Origin: Eoetvoesiella caeni
GTDB taxonomy: Bacteria > Pseudomonadota > Gammaproteobacteria > Burkholderiales > Burkholderiaceae_B
Assembly: GCF_003315175.1 (NCBI RefSeq)
Contig: NZ_QNRQ01000015.1
Location: forward strand, 1 to 64,000
DNA: 64,000 nucleotides
Direction: 5' to 3'
Each line of letters opens with the position of its first letter. Position 1 is the first letter of the stretch. Shown piece after piece: positions 15,284 through 25,014 of this stretch. The notes below the pieces were generated by a model. That model searched no databases and was not told the origin of the DNA. It saw only the letters and a program-made list of their open reading frames with translations. A program made the translations under genes and the position numbers.

Positions 15284-16681
15284 ATGAAAAACTTAGCAAG
15301 CAGTGACCCCGCCTTACCCAAACCCCATAGCCCCGAAGCCCTGCAAGAGCAGGAACGCCAATTTCTGGAGGCAGAACAGCGCGACCCCGCTTCGCCCTAC
15401 TATCGGGGCTCGGAACCGCAAGCTCAGGCGCAGGCCGCGCCCGCCCGCAGGCGGTTCATGCTGGGCGCCATGGCGGCCGTTGGCACCGCCGGCGTGCCTG
15501 GCATGGCCGCCGCGGCGACCCCCGGCGCCAAGGAACGTACGGTTCCGCCCGACGCCACCAAGGTCCAGGGGGTTGGCGTGGCGGTCGACGATGGCGGCTA
15601 CGGCTTGCGCTCCCAGTTCGAAACCGAAGTACGTACGCGCTACCCCACCAAGACCACCGAATCCTCCTGGAGCTTCACCCCCCTGCAAAACAGCATAGGC
15701 ATGGTCACGCCCTCGGGCCTGCACTACGAACGGCATCATGGCGGCATAGCCACCATCGACCCGTCCAAGCACATGCTATATGTGCACGGCATGGTCAAGC
15801 AGGCCAAGAAGTTCTCCATGGCCGACCTCAAGCGCTTTCCGGCGCTGTCGCGGCTGATGTTCCTGGAGTGCTCGGGCAACGGCCTTACCGAATGGGCAAA
15901 GCCCACGCTTAAAACGGTGCAGGGCACTCATGGCCTTACATCCACTTCTGAATGGGTCGGCGTACCCTTGTCCACCATCCTTAATGAGGCGGGGCTGAAG
16001 CCCGGGGCCAAATGGCTGCTGGCTGAAGGCGGCGACGCGGCCGTCATGACGCGCAGCATTCCCATTGAAAAAGCCATGAAGGACTGCTTGCTGGCCTATG
16101 GCCAGAACGGCGAAGCGATCCGGCCGGAACAAGGCTATCCAATACGCCTGTTCGTGTCGGGGTATGAAGGCAATATGTCGATCAAGTGGCTGCGCCGCCT
16201 GGAGGTTTCCGACATGCCTTTCATGACGCGCGAAGAAACCTCGAAATACACGGACCTGATGCCGGACGGCACCGCGCTGCAGTTTTCCTTCCTGATGGAG
16301 GCCAAGTCGGTCATTACCTACCCATCCGGCGAAATGCTGCTGCAAAAGCCCGGCTTCTACGAGATCTCCGGCCTGGCCTGGTCGGGGCGCGGCTCGATAA
16401 AGCGCGTCGAGGTATCAGTCGACGGCGGAAAGAGTTGGCGCGATGCGACGCTGCACGGGCCGGTATTGCCTATTTGCCACACCCGCTTCACCCTGCCCTG
16501 GGAATGGGACGGCAAAGAAGCCATATTGCAAAGCCGCTGCACTGATGACACGGGCTATGTCCAGCCCACCATCAAGGCGCTGGTCGACGAGCGCGGCCTG
16601 TCGTCGGTTTACCACCTGAACGGTATTCAAAGTTGGAAAGTCGCTGCCAGCGGGGAGGTGTCAAATGTCCATCATTACTAA
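15284..16681 (+). CDS. soxC: Sulfite/sulfane dehydrogenase molybdenum subunit, SoxC-like
   Basis: 465 residues; the start at 15284 has GGAG 9 bp upstream. A Tat signal (ARRRFMLGAMAAVGTAG, residues ~54-70) directs the folded molybdoprotein to the periplasm. The sulfite-oxidase-type Moco domain has the molybdenum-ligating Cys196 in FLECSGNGLTEW. The C-terminal dimerisation domain contains VEVSVDGGKSW. SoxC with SoxD oxidises the sulfane sulfur of SoxY-bound intermediates; stand-alone relatives oxidise sulfite. No soxXYZAB genes are in the window, so sulfite oxidation is the safer reading. It overlaps the cytochrome gene by 17 bp. Confidence 0.85.
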   Translation: MKNLASSDPALPKPHSPEALQEQERQFLEAEQRDPASPYYRGSEPQAQAQAAPARRRFMLGAMAAVGTAGVPGMAAAATPGAKERTVPPDATKVQGVGVAVDDGGYGLRSQFETEVRTRYPTKTTESSWSFTPLQNSIGMVTPSGLHYERHHGGIATIDPSKHMLYVHGMVKQAKKFSMADLKRFPALSRLMFLECSGNGLTEWAKPTLKTVQGTHGLTSTSEWVGVPLSTILNEAGLKPGAKWLLAEGGDAAVMTRSIPIEKAMKDCLLAYGQNGEAIRPEQGYPIRLFVSGYEGNMSIKWLRRLEVSDMPFMTREETSKYTDLMPDGTALQFSFLMEAKSVITYPSGEMLLQKPGFYEISGLAWSGRGSIKRVEVSVDGGKSWRDATLHGPVLPICHTRFTLPWEWDGKEAILQSRCTDDTGYVQPTIKALVDERGLSSVYHLNGIQSWKVAASGEVSNVHHY

Positions 16682-17246
16682 GCAAACGCTTGTTGCCCTG
16701 GCGGCGGGCCTGGCCTGTGCGGGCGGCGCCGCTTGGGCGCAAACCTCCGGCGCGCCCTCGGCATCCGCCGCAACGGAATCCCCCCATCATTATGGGTTCG
16801 GCAGCAACGCCAGTGCAGACGATCTCAAGCAATTCGTTTCGCCCTTGCCCGACGGCCGCGGCTTGCCCAAGGGCTCGGGCACAGTGATGCAAGGCGAAAA
16901 AATCTACATGCAGCAGTGCCTTGCCTGCCACGGAGCCAAACTGGAGGGCGGCATAGGCGACCGGCTTATCGGCGGGCGCGGCACGCTGGCCAAGAAGACC
17001 GACTCCGGACCAGCCATTAAAACAGTGGAAAGCTACTGGCCCTACGCAACAACCTTGTTCGACTATATCAAGCGGGCCATGCCGTTCACCTCGCCCAACA
17101 GCATGTCCAACGACGACGTTTACGCGGTTACGGCGTATATATTGTCCAAGGCGAATATTGTTCCGCAAGACGCCACCCTGGACCAGGACTCGCTGGCCAA
17201 GGTAGAAATGCCCAACCGCAACGGCTTCAAGCCAGCCGACCGCTAG
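16665..17246 (+). CDS. soxD: Monohaem c-type cytochrome, SoxD-like electron acceptor
   Basis: 193 residues with a Sec signal peptide (cleavage near AAWA, residue ~25). One haem-binding CLACH lies at 85-89, and the likely distal Met ligand is in RAMPF. GGIGDRLIGGRGTL and VESYWPYATTLFDYI are typical of the SoxD-type cytochrome domain. Classical SoxD is about twice as long and dihaem, so this is a short version. It starts inside the soxC reading frame, implying tight co-translation. It should take electrons from SoxC and pass them to the respiratory chain. Confidence 0.8.
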   Translation: MSIITKQTLVALAAGLACAGGAAWAQTSGAPSASAATESPHHYGFGSNASADDLKQFVSPLPDGRGLPKGSGTVMQGEKIYMQQCLACHGAKLEGGIGDRLIGGRGTLAKKTDSGPAIKTVESYWPYATTLFDYIKRAMPFTSPNSMSNDDVYAVTAYILSKANIVPQDATLDQDSLAKVEMPNRNGFKPADR

Positions 17247-17263
17247 CGTAGCCGCACGGCAGC

Positions 17264-17305
17264 AAGCCCGGCCGCAAGAATCCAAGTTTGCGGCCGGGCT
17301 TTTTT
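17264..17305 (+). terminator. Rho-independent terminator after soxCD
   Basis: A 14-bp perfect stem, AAGCCCGGCCGCAA (17264-17277) and its complement at 17288-17301, with a 10-nt loop. The T-run lies at 17300-17305. Confidence 0.9.
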
Positions 17306-17354
17306 GCTTCTTGCTTCTTGCCTTGGGCGCAGCCGCGCGGAGGCCGCGTGCCCT

Positions 17355-17969
17355 TCAAGCCGGATAATGACGCTGGTATAGTTGCGCGCCCATGGCCTCG
17401 ATCTGCTGTTCGACAAGAACTTCGAACGGCTTCAGCACCGGCTCGAAATCATGCTCGGGCTCCAGTATGGACAATGTACGGACTATGGCCTCTATGGTGG
17501 ACACCGCGGCCGGTTCGCGCGCTTTGCGCACACGGTATCGGGAAGGTTCACCCGCGGGCAGGCTGATATGCGGCAAAGCGCCGAGCACGGGGTTCGCATA
17601 AACGATCTTGCGCGCCTTGCGCCAGGTGCCGTCTGGCACGATAAGCAGTGCCGGCATGCCCTGCGGGGTGGCGGCCAGCGGCTGCAACTGGGCCCCATCC
17701 TTGGCCGGGAACAACAGGCTGGCGGAGCCAGCCGCCGCAATAATCCCGCTTAGTTGCGGAAAATGTTCGCCAACCAGCAATTCGGCGCGCTGCAATCCCA
17801 ACACGGCCAGCCGTGCTGTATTCAGGGGGTGCTTTTTTTCGTCCGGATGCTGCAGTATCAAGATACGAGTGCGGTTCGGCACCACGGTAATATAGGCGCA
17901 CAGACAATGCGACGCCGGCCTTGCACAGCGGGCACAACGGGGTCTGGCTGGCGGTTCGTGTTCTGGCAT
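17355..17969 (-). CDS. DTW-domain protein, tRNA-uridine aminocarboxypropyltransferase-like
   Basis: About 204 residues from the Met at 17969 (MPEHEPPARPRC); an in-frame start at 17999 is less likely. The N-terminus has the zinc-type cysteines PRCARCARPASHCLC. ILILQHPDEKKHPLNTA and the motif DGTWRKARKI (the D-x-T-W hallmark), then PSRYRVRKAREPAAVSTIEA, define the DTW family. Members such as E. coli TapT/YfiP form acp3U in tRNA from SAM (family knowledge). Confidence 0.85.
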   Translation of the reverse strand: MPEHEPPARPRCARCARPASHCLCAYITVVPNRTRILILQHPDEKKHPLNTARLAVLGLQRAELLVGEHFPQLSGIIAAAGSASLLFPAKDGAQLQPLAATPQGMPALLIVPDGTWRKARKIVYANPVLGALPHISLPAGEPSRYRVRKAREPAAVSTIEAIVRTLSILEPEHDFEPVLKPFEVLVEQQIEAMGAQLYQRHYPA

Positions 17970-18105
17970 GGCTGCGATAATACTACCGGCAGCGTGCAAT
18001 GGGGGAACCTATTGCCGGCGCCATGGTCTGCAATACATGTCGTGAACGCAGCCGGTACGGCCCTGCGGTTTACATTATGTAATTACTTTACTCAAGGTCT
18101 TATCT

Positions 18106-18804
18106 ATGTCCATTCAGCAGTTATTGCAACAAGTCCTTCAATCCGGCCAGGGCCTGGTCCAGGGCGCCGCTTCCGGCGTCAAGCAAAACGACGGCTTGGC
18201 TTCCAAGCTAGGAGGCTTTGGCGGCGGCGCATTGGCGGGCGGCGCATTGGGGCTGTTGCTGGGCAATAAGAAAATGCGCAAAATGGGCGGCAAGTTTGCC
18301 GCCTACGGCGGTGCGGCGGCGCTGGGCGCTTTGGCGCTCAAGACTTATCAGGACTGGCAACAACAGTCTTCCGGCCAACCGGCTGCAGCGGCGGGGCAAA
18401 ATGCGGCGGCCGCTCCGGCCAATTCACCACCCGCCCTGCCGGCAAGCCAACTGGAAGAACATTCACGCATTATCCTTGCAGCCATGATTGCCGCCTCGAA
18501 AGCCGACGGACATATTGGCGTGGAAGAACGGCAACTGCTGGACGCAGAGATCGCCAAGCTCAGCAGCCACCCGCAAGACCTGGCGTGGTTCGAAGCCCAG
18601 TTGGCCAAGCCCGTAGACCCGGCCGATGCCGCTGCGCTTGCCAGCACTCCTGAAATCGCCGCCGAGGTCTATCTGGCCAGCCTGCTTGTCATCGACGAGC
18701 AAAGCTATATGGAACGAGCCTATCTGGACGAGCTTGCACGCCGCCTGCCCATGCCCGAAGGCCTGAAGGCCGAACTCGAGGCGAAGGTCCGCAGCCTGGC
18801 CTGA
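18106..18804 (+). CDS. DUF533 / TerB-like inner-membrane-associated protein (YebE-like)
   Basis: 232 residues. The N-terminal part has a Gly/Ala-rich hydrophobic segment (about 38-75, including GGFGGGALAGGALGLLLGN and AYGGAAALGALALKTY). It is followed by an Ala/Pro/Gln linker and a C-terminal helical TerB-like domain with ILAAMIAASKADGHIGVEE, where acidic residues form the conserved metal-binding patch. This matches DUF533 proteins such as E. coli YebE. Function not established. Confidence 0.75.
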   Translation: MSIQQLLQQVLQSGQGLVQGAASGVKQNDGLASKLGGFGGGALAGGALGLLLGNKKMRKMGGKFAAYGGAAALGALALKTYQDWQQQSSGQPAAAAGQNAAAAPANSPPALPASQLEEHSRIILAAMIAASKADGHIGVEERQLLDAEIAKLSSHPQDLAWFEAQLAKPVDPADAAALASTPEIAAEVYLASLLVIDEQSYMERAYLDELARRLPMPEGLKAELEAKVRSLA

Positions 18805-18811
18805 GGCGCAT

Positions 18812-19204
18812 ATGGTCAATCCAGAGTCTATCTTCCAAACCGCGCCACACGCCCGCCGCCGCCACGCGCTGGCCTGGATATTCGAGGCTCTGGAGCGCGA
18901 TTCGAGCTATATCGAAACCCGGATGTTCGGCTGCAATGCCGCCTACATCGACGGCCTGCTGTGCCTGGTCATCGCCGACCGCGGCGCACCCTGGAGCGGC
19001 CTGCTGGTATGCACGTCGCACGAACGCCACGCGCCGCTTATAGAAGAGATGCCGGCCCTAGGCCCGCACCCCGTGCTGGGCAAGTGGCTTTACATTGCGC
19101 AAGAGCATCCAGACTTTGAAGCCATTGCCGAAAGAATGACGGCCCTGGTGCTGGCGCGCGACCCTCGCGTGGGCGTCGAACCCAAGCCGCGCAAACGGCG
19201 TTGA
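18812..19204 (+). CDS. Conserved hypothetical protein (possible TfoX/YjbR-like fold)
   Basis: 130 residues, starting 7 bp after the DUF533 stop, so probably in the same operon. The central sequence IETRMFGCNAAYIDGLLCLVI recalls the RMFG...DG...ALI pattern of TfoX N-terminal domains. The distal HPVLGKWLYI and a basic C-terminal tail (PKPRKRR) are distinctive. I do not recognise a defined family. The TfoX comparison is a weak inference from the pattern only. Confidence 0.55.
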   Translation: MVNPESIFQTAPHARRRHALAWIFEALERDSSYIETRMFGCNAAYIDGLLCLVIADRGAPWSGLLVCTSHERHAPLIEEMPALGPHPVLGKWLYIAQEHPDFEAIAERMTALVLARDPRVGVEPKPRKRR

Positions 19205-19309
19205 CCTGTATCCAGGCAAGAATTGGACGCGGCCGTTTATGCGGCCTTCAATATCTGACGGGCACGGCACAACCTGCATCACAAAAAAGCATCGGCTGAA
19301 AAAGGCGCT

Positions 19310-22300
19310 TCACTTTTTCTTTTCGGCCAGCGCGGCCAGCATGTCGAGCAGTTCGTTCATTGGAACCGGCTTGTACAACTGCTCGGTGAAACCTGCCGCC
19401 GCCGCTTTCTCGCTTCTTCCGTATCCGGACAATGCTACGGCCGGGATGTCCGCGTTGCGTGCGCTTTTGCGCAGCCTCTTTAACAACTCATATCCGTCCA
19501 TGGCGGGCATGCCGATATCCGAAATAAGAATGTCGAAATCCTTTTCTGCCAGCAGGTCAAGCGCCGCCTGCCCATGCAGGGCGGTAGCCACATCGACGCC
19601 TTCCATTTCGCACAAGGTGCCAAGCATTTCCAGAATTTCTTCGGAGTCGTCAACAAGCAACACCCGTAGCCCTTGTAGCCTTTTCATAGACATTTGCATG
19701 GATTCTTTAGAGTCCTCTTGATCGGCGCCGTCTGCCAAAGGCAGCCAAAGGCTGAACGTCGATCCATGGCCTTCGCCTTTGGAAGCGGCCGATACCCGGC
19801 CGCCATGCGCCCGGGCCAGTTGGTCGACCAGCGCCAGGCCTATGCCCAGCCCATGTTGGCGGCGCCGGCCGACTTGCCGCTCGATCTGGCCGAACATAGT
19901 GAATACTTTTTCCAGCGAGTCGGCGGCTATGCCGATGCCGGTGTCGGTCACGTCAAGACGGGCTTCATTGCGTTCGCGCGCCAAGGCGACGGTAATGGTT
20001 CCCCCGGAAGGCGTGAACTTGACGGCGTTGTTCAACAGGTTCCAGACAATTTGTTCAATGCGCATCGCGTCGCCGTCCACGATCAGCGCGTCTTCGCCGT
20101 CCTCTTCGAGGCCTTTGGTCCGCAGTGTGATGTGTTCCTGCAAGGCCTGGGCGCTGACTGCTTCGACGATAGAGCGTACCGACGGAGCCAGCCGTATCAA
20201 CGAACGTTCGAGCTTCAGCTTGCCAGTCTGTACGCGGGAAAAGTCGAGCAAATCCGCGATGATTTGCGACTGGCTGCGCACCGAGCGGTGGACTGCTTCG
20301 ATAGCTTTTATCGCCTTGTGCGAACCCTTCAATTCCGGCGTGCGCGACAGAAACTCCATGTTCAGCTCGATCAGGTTCAAAGGGTGGCGAAGCTCGTGCG
20401 ACATGATCGCAAGGAATTCGTCCTTCAACAAATTGTTGGCTTTGGAGCGTTCCAGATTCAGTTCCCGTTCTTCTTCTTCGATGCGCTTCTCGGTCAGGTC
20501 GCGGGCGATTTTTGCATAGCCGCGCAGCGCGCCGTCGATCATCGGGAATATGACGCCGCTGCAAAAGAACCGGGAACCGTCCTTGCGCAAATGCCAGCGC
20601 TCGTCTTGCCCATGGCCGTATTCGCGAGCGGTCTGGAGTTCGCGCGCGGGTATGCCTTCTGCGCGGTCCTCGGGCGTGAATATGAGATCCAGCGACTGCC
20701 CCTGGACTTCGCTGGCCGTATACCCGAATATCACTTCAGCCGCCAGGTTCCAGCCGGTAATATGCCCCGCTTCGTCCATGGTGATAATGGCGTAGTCCTT
20801 GGTGCTTTCGGCCACCAGACGCAGGCGCTCCAGCCCTTCGTGCAGGCGTTGCTCGGCGACCTTGCGGGCGGTGATGTCCACGAAATTGAGCACAGCCCCT
20901 TCTATCCGGTCTTCAGTTGTGCGATACGGCAGGATCTTGGCCAGGTACCAATGGTTGTCGACGCTGCGCACCTCGTGTTCAATGTGGCGCAATGCGCCGA
21001 AAGACTCCTTGGCGTCGGCGATCATTGTCGGATAATCAAGGCGGTGCGTAATGTCGCTTAGCGTGCGGCCCCGGTCTTCGTTGATCAGGCTGAACAACGT
21101 AACGGCTTTGGGGGTAAACCACTTCACCCTCATGTTTCTATCTACGAATATCGTGGCGATATCGCTCGATGAAATCAAATTCTGCAAATCGCTGTTGATT
21201 TTGCCGGTTTCTTCGACCTTGGTCTTGAGCTCGTCGTTGACGGTGATGAGCTCTTCGTTGATGGATTCGAGCTCTTCTTTGCTGGTTTCCAACTCTTCAG
21301 TGGCCGAACGCAGCTCTTCGTTGATAGCCTGGAATTCCTCATTCGAGGTCTTCAGTTCGTCGGTAGTGCGTGTAAAGCGTTCAATCGTATGCTGCAGCTG
21401 TTTTCCCAACGCCTGGTTATCCGCTTCCAGCCGATTGATGATGGCGTCGCTGGACATGCCGGCCGGAACTTCGGCGGGTGGGATGGACGATAACGCGAAT
21501 TCTTCGAAGACTACCAGCAATAATTGTTCGTCGGTGCCCTCGACGGTAAACGGCGAAACGGTAATCTTGACTTCGCGCTGCGCTTCTTTCGAAGGCAGGC
21601 GGCGGCTTTGAACCGGACGGCCCGTTTCTATGGCCTCCAGTACCGCCGTCTGCAGGTCTACCCGTAATTCGGGCTTGATAAGCGCCAACAGGCTATGCGA
21701 AGGTTCGCCGCTTACATGGCGCAAGAATTGCCCGGCGCGCTGGGACACATGGACCATGCGGAAGCTTTGGTCCATAAGCACCGTAGGCGGCCCATACTTT
21801 TCGAGGGCGAATTGATGCAGGGCAGAATATGTGGCGGGCTTGTCGTCGTGCAAGGGGCGGTCCGGAATATGGGGAGGAGGGGTGCGCGTTATGCCTTTTC
21901 CCATGGCAATCAAAGGCGAGGGGAGCGCACGGGCGACCGGAGCAGCCCTATAGATACGATTTTTCTTGTCCACTGTCGTGAACAGCTTGTCCGCCGCATC
22001 CACTGTTTCCGATGTTCCGAGAAACAGGTAACCACCCGGGTTCAGCACCGAATGGAACAGGCGCAAGACCTGCTGCTGCGCGCGCCGGTCAAGGTAAATC
22101 AATAGATTCCGGCACGTTATTAGTTGAAGACGCGAAAACGGCGGGTCTCTTAAGATATTGTGCGAAGCAAATACGACCATATCCCGAATTCTTTTTATTA
22201 TGTGGTACTGGTTTGCCTCTTTACTGAAAAATTGCCGCAGGTAGGCCGGAGGCACATCGGTGACGATGGCCTCGGGATATACGCCTCGGCGGGCCTCGGC

Positions 22301-23440
22301 TATGGCCTGCTCGTCCACATCTGTGGCGAAAACCTGCAGTCTTGCGCCTGACTGCCGGCGCAGCGCCTCGTCGGCCATTACCATTGCTACAGAGTAAGCC
22401 TCTTCGCCGGTGGAGCAGGCCACTGTCCAGACCCGTATTTCTTTCTGGCCTTCGCCGCGGGCCTGTTCGAAGACAGCGGGCATGACTTCGCGTTCCAAAG
22501 CCTCGAAAGCCTCGCGATCCCGAAAGAAGTTCGTAATGCCAATAAGCATGTCGGCCAGCAATGCCTTGGTTTCGTCGGGCTTTTGCCGCAGGCGCGCCAG
22601 GTATTGAGGTATGTCGCTGACGCCATTGACCTGCATGCGTCTTTCGATGCGGCGAAGCACCGTTGCGCGCTTGTAGTGCTTGAAGTCGTGCCCGGTACTT
22701 ACCGACAGCAGCTTCAGGACTTCGACCAGCGCCGCCTCGGCCTCTTGCGCCTTTCTCCAGTTTGCGGGGGCCTTTGCGGGAACGGAACTGTCTTCGCCTT
22801 TAGGTAGCTCGATACGGTCGGCATTGTGCCAAAGGTCAAGCAGCTTCTGCGGCATATCGGCTACGGGCAACACGAAGTCGACCACATTGCTTTCGATGGC
22901 GCTGCATGGCATTCCGTCGAACTGGGCCTCTTTGGGAATCTGGACCAGATTGACGCCACCCTGCTCTTTTATGCGCGCCATCCCCAGGGAACCGTCGGCG
23001 CCAGTGCCCGACAGGACGATTGCAACCGCACGGCTTCCGTGCGCGTCGGCCAGCGTTCGAAAAAATACGTCGATCACACCAGGGCTGTCGCGAGATTGGC
23101 CGGCGACCGCCTGCAAATGGCCGTCACTCATTTTCAGGCTCATTGCGGGCGAGATGACATACACGTGGCCTTTCTCGATAGGCACAGTAGCGCTGACCTG
23201 GACCACCGGCATCCGCGTGGCGCGCTGAAGTATTTGGTCGACATGGCTTTCGTGCTTGGGCGATAAATGCACGACAACCACGAACGCCATGCCGCTGTCG
23301 CGCGGCATGCCCTCGAAAAGTTGAACGAGGGCTTGTATCCCGCCAGCGGACGCGCCAATGCCCACCACGGGAAAGTCCAGGCAGTCGGGAGGAACATCCT
23401 TTTCGTTTTTGCCCAAGGGCAATGCGCTTTCGCGGTCCAT
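19310..23440 (-). CDS. CheB-CheR-PAS-histidine kinase-receiver hybrid sensor
   Basis: 1376 residues. In order: CheB methylesterase (about 24-205; catalytic Ser31 in GASAGG, His58, Asp149); CheR methyltransferase (235-495; SAM site VACSTGEEAYS); PAS-like region (540-650); coiled coil of Glu/Leu heptads (664-752); two PAS domains (755-855, 870-985); HisKA with His1015 (MSHELRHPLN); HATPase (N-box ~1129-1144, DTGIGI, HGLGIGLALV); and a receiver with phosphoacceptor Asp1308. No transmembrane segment is seen, so it is a soluble sensor. It probably links protein methylation to a phosphorelay. No partner response regulator or chemoreceptor is adjacent. Confidence 0.9.
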   Translation of the reverse strand: MDRESALPLGKNEKDVPPDCLDFPVVGIGASAGGIQALVQLFEGMPRDSGMAFVVVVHLSPKHESHVDQILQRATRMPVVQVSATVPIEKGHVYVISPAMSLKMSDGHLQAVAGQSRDSPGVIDVFFRTLADAHGSRAVAIVLSGTGADGSLGMARIKEQGGVNLVQIPKEAQFDGMPCSAIESNVVDFVLPVADMPQKLLDLWHNADRIELPKGEDSSVPAKAPANWRKAQEAEAALVEVLKLLSVSTGHDFKHYKRATVLRRIERRMQVNGVSDIPQYLARLRQKPDETKALLADMLIGITNFFRDREAFEALEREVMPAVFEQARGEGQKEIRVWTVACSTGEEAYSVAMVMADEALRRQSGARLQVFATDVDEQAIAEARRGVYPEAIVTDVPPAYLRQFFSKEANQYHIIKRIRDMVVFASHNILRDPPFSRLQLITCRNLLIYLDRRAQQQVLRLFHSVLNPGGYLFLGTSETVDAADKLFTTVDKKNRIYRAAPVARALPSPLIAMGKGITRTPPPHIPDRPLHDDKPATYSALHQFALEKYGPPTVLMDQSFRMVHVSQRAGQFLRHVSGEPSHSLLALIKPELRVDLQTAVLEAIETGRPVQSRRLPSKEAQREVKITVSPFTVEGTDEQLLLVVFEEFALSSIPPAEVPAGMSSDAIINRLEADNQALGKQLQHTIERFTRTTDELKTSNEEFQAINEELRSATEELETSKEELESINEELITVNDELKTKVEETGKINSDLQNLISSSDIATIFVDRNMRVKWFTPKAVTLFSLINEDRGRTLSDITHRLDYPTMIADAKESFGALRHIEHEVRSVDNHWYLAKILPYRTTEDRIEGAVLNFVDITARKVAEQRLHEGLERLRLVAESTKDYAIITMDEAGHITGWNLAAEVIFGYTASEVQGQSLDLIFTPEDRAEGIPARELQTAREYGHGQDERWHLRKDGSRFFCSGVIFPMIDGALRGYAKIARDLTEKRIEEEERELNLERSKANNLLKDEFLAIMSHELRHPLNLIELNMEFLSRTPELKGSHKAIKAIEAVHRSVRSQSQIIADLLDFSRVQTGKLKLERSLIRLAPSVRSIVEAVSAQALQEHITLRTKGLEEDGEDALIVDGDAMRIEQIVWNLLNNAVKFTPSGGTITVALARERNEARLDVTDTGIGIAADSLEKVFTMFGQIERQVGRRRQHGLGIGLALVDQLARAHGGRVSAASKGEGHGSTFSLWLPLADGADQEDSKESMQMSMKRLQGLRVLLVDDSEEILEMLGTLCEMEGVDVATALHGQAALDLLAEKDFDILISDIGMPAMDGYELLKRLRKSARNADIPAVALSGYGRSEKAAAAGFTEQLYKPVPMNELLDMLAALAEKKK

Positions 23441-23535
23441 GGCGGGATCCCAATGGCGGCCGGTCGACCTTAATGGCTTATTTTAGACCAATCGTTCTTG
23501 ACAACCTACCGCGTAAACAGCCTTTTACCGATTGC

Positions 23536-24183
23536 TTACGCCAGGCTGTCATTGGTGCCGGTCGGCGAATACATGACGACCAGGGCTGTTGCGCCGCCCG
23601 ACAGACTATGGCCGCGATGCGGCATTCTTGCGTCGAAGTGCACCGTGTCGCCGGGACCGAGTTCGTACTTGTGCATGCCCACCTGCCACTCGATGCGGCC
23701 GGTCAAGACATGGAGGATCTCCTCGCCCTCGTGCTCGAAGAAAACGTATTTGTCTATGGCCTCGGGAAACGAAAACAGGAAAGCCTGCAGCACTTGCGAG
23801 GTGCCGGCGTTGCTCAGGGCGAAATAGTCGTAGCCAAAAGCGCTGCCGCCCAGAATAGTGGGCCGCTTCTCGCCATGGCGGACGACGCTGACGCCGCGCC
23901 AGGCGGACTTGCGGCCGCCCGGCTCGGACAACAGGCTTGCCACCTCGATGCCCAGCGGGCCCGCCAGACGCGCCAAAGTGGCAATGGGAGGTACTTTCTT
24001 GCCGTTCTCGATGCGCGACAAATAGCCTTTGTTGAAGCCGCTGAGGCCGGCCAGCTTCTCCAGGGTCAGGCCTGCCGCCAGGCGATGCTTGCGCAGCCTT
24101 TTACCAAGATCCTGCAGCACGACAGGCGACATGGGGCCGGCGTCCTCTTCATCCCGAGTTTTGGGCTCGCTATTTTTTTTCAT
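23536..24183 (-). CDS. XRE-family regulator with C-terminal cupin sensor domain
   Basis: 215 residues. The helix-turn-helix lies at about 25-80 (LGKRLRKHRLAAGLTLEKLA, then GFNKGYLSRIENGKKVPP). A cupin_2 domain occupies ~120-205 (HEGEEILHVLTGRIEW, GDTVHFDARMPHRGHS). HTH-cupin regulators (PuuR/YdcN-like) sense small metabolites and repress nearby catabolic genes. The neighbours are the DJ-1-like gene on the same strand and, beyond it, a cupin protein and an MHS transporter on the other strand. These are its likely targets. Confidence 0.85.
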   Translation of the reverse strand: MKKNSEPKTRDEEDAGPMSPVVLQDLGKRLRKHRLAAGLTLEKLAGLSGFNKGYLSRIENGKKVPPIATLARLAGPLGIEVASLLSEPGGRKSAWRGVSVVRHGEKRPTILGGSAFGYDYFALSNAGTSQVLQAFLFSFPEAIDKYVFFEHEGEEILHVLTGRIEWQVGMHKYELGPGDTVHFDARMPHRGHSLSGGATALVVMYSPTGTNDSLA

Positions 24184-24301
24184 ATTGCGGTTTCAGCTAC
24201 GACTCATGTTCGAATGCGCCGGCTACGGCGCCGGAACAGGCCCTTTCGCAAGACGCAAGGGCTATTCTAGCAAACCGCCTCCCGCCGATTCTTGAGCGTC
24301 A

Positions 24302-24964
24302 TCAGCGATCTTGTCGTTTGCGGCCCTTCAGCTCCGACAATGTGTCGCCGGCAACAATCGGCAGCCGTGCCACATTGGCGGCGTAAGCCGCCTTGTATTC
24401 CATGATCCGCGCAATTTCCTGCGCGGCCGCTTCGCCGTAGCGCTTGGCTATCAGATAGAACGTCGTGTCGATGCAAAGCGACACCCCGCCGCCGGTAATG
24501 ATCGAGCCATTGTCCACCAGCAGCGCATGGGTACTGCGCACATCCGGGTATTCCCGGCCGAGCTCTTCCAGCGGCGACTCTTCAGGCGGCACCACGACGC
24601 ATTTGGTGGTCGCCGCCAAGCCGTCGAGCACGCCCGCCGCAGCCAGAATCATCGACCCGGTGCACAAGGAACATAGCGTGGCGGACGGCGCCCATTTGCG
24701 TATGAAGGCGATCAAGTCGGCGTCCTGCGCCGCATCCTTCCAACCCGGTCCGCCAGGTACCATCAGCACATCCACCGTGTCGACTTCCTCCAGAGCCATA
24801 TCAGGCAACAAATTTAAACCATTGGACAACTTTATTGCATTGTTGCCCACAGCAACGGTACGGTAAGAAAGCTCGGGGACGATTCTTCGGCCCATGGAGA
24901 ATACACCTAATGGGGCTAGATCTATTGGCTCCACCCCAGGGTAAAGCAGATATGTCAATTGCAT
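24302..24964 (-). CDS. DJ-1/PfpI-family protein
   Basis: 220 residues of the GATase1-like fold. It starts with LTYLLYPGVEPIDLAPLGVF. The conserved acidic residue precedes the nucleophile elbow, CSLCTGSMILAAAGVLDG, which contains the likely catalytic Cys. VDNGSIITGGGVSLCIDTT is the family's C-terminal block. This layout matches isonitrile hydratase-like and AraC-lacking DJ-1 proteins. Substrate unknown. It lies downstream of an intergenic dyad and upstream of the XRE-cupin gene. Confidence 0.8.
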   Translation of the reverse strand: MQLTYLLYPGVEPIDLAPLGVFSMGRRIVPELSYRTVAVGNNAIKLSNGLNLLPDMALEEVDTVDVLMVPGGPGWKDAAQDADLIAFIRKWAPSATLCSLCTGSMILAAAGVLDGLAATTKCVVVPPEESPLEELGREYPDVRSTHALLVDNGSIITGGGVSLCIDTTFYLIAKRYGEAAAQEIARIMEYKAAYAANVARLPIVAGDTLSELKGRKRQDR

Positions 24965-25014
24965 TGCATGTCCTTTTTTCCAGATAGCCTGATGGCCGGT
25001 AGGTGAAATCCCTT

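Noticed and set aside
16665-17246. The short SoxD-like cytochrome might be a truncated gene.
   Set aside because: It is open from a start inside soxC to a stop followed by a strong terminator, has signal and haem motif, and a C-terminus without frameshift. It looks like a genuine short form.
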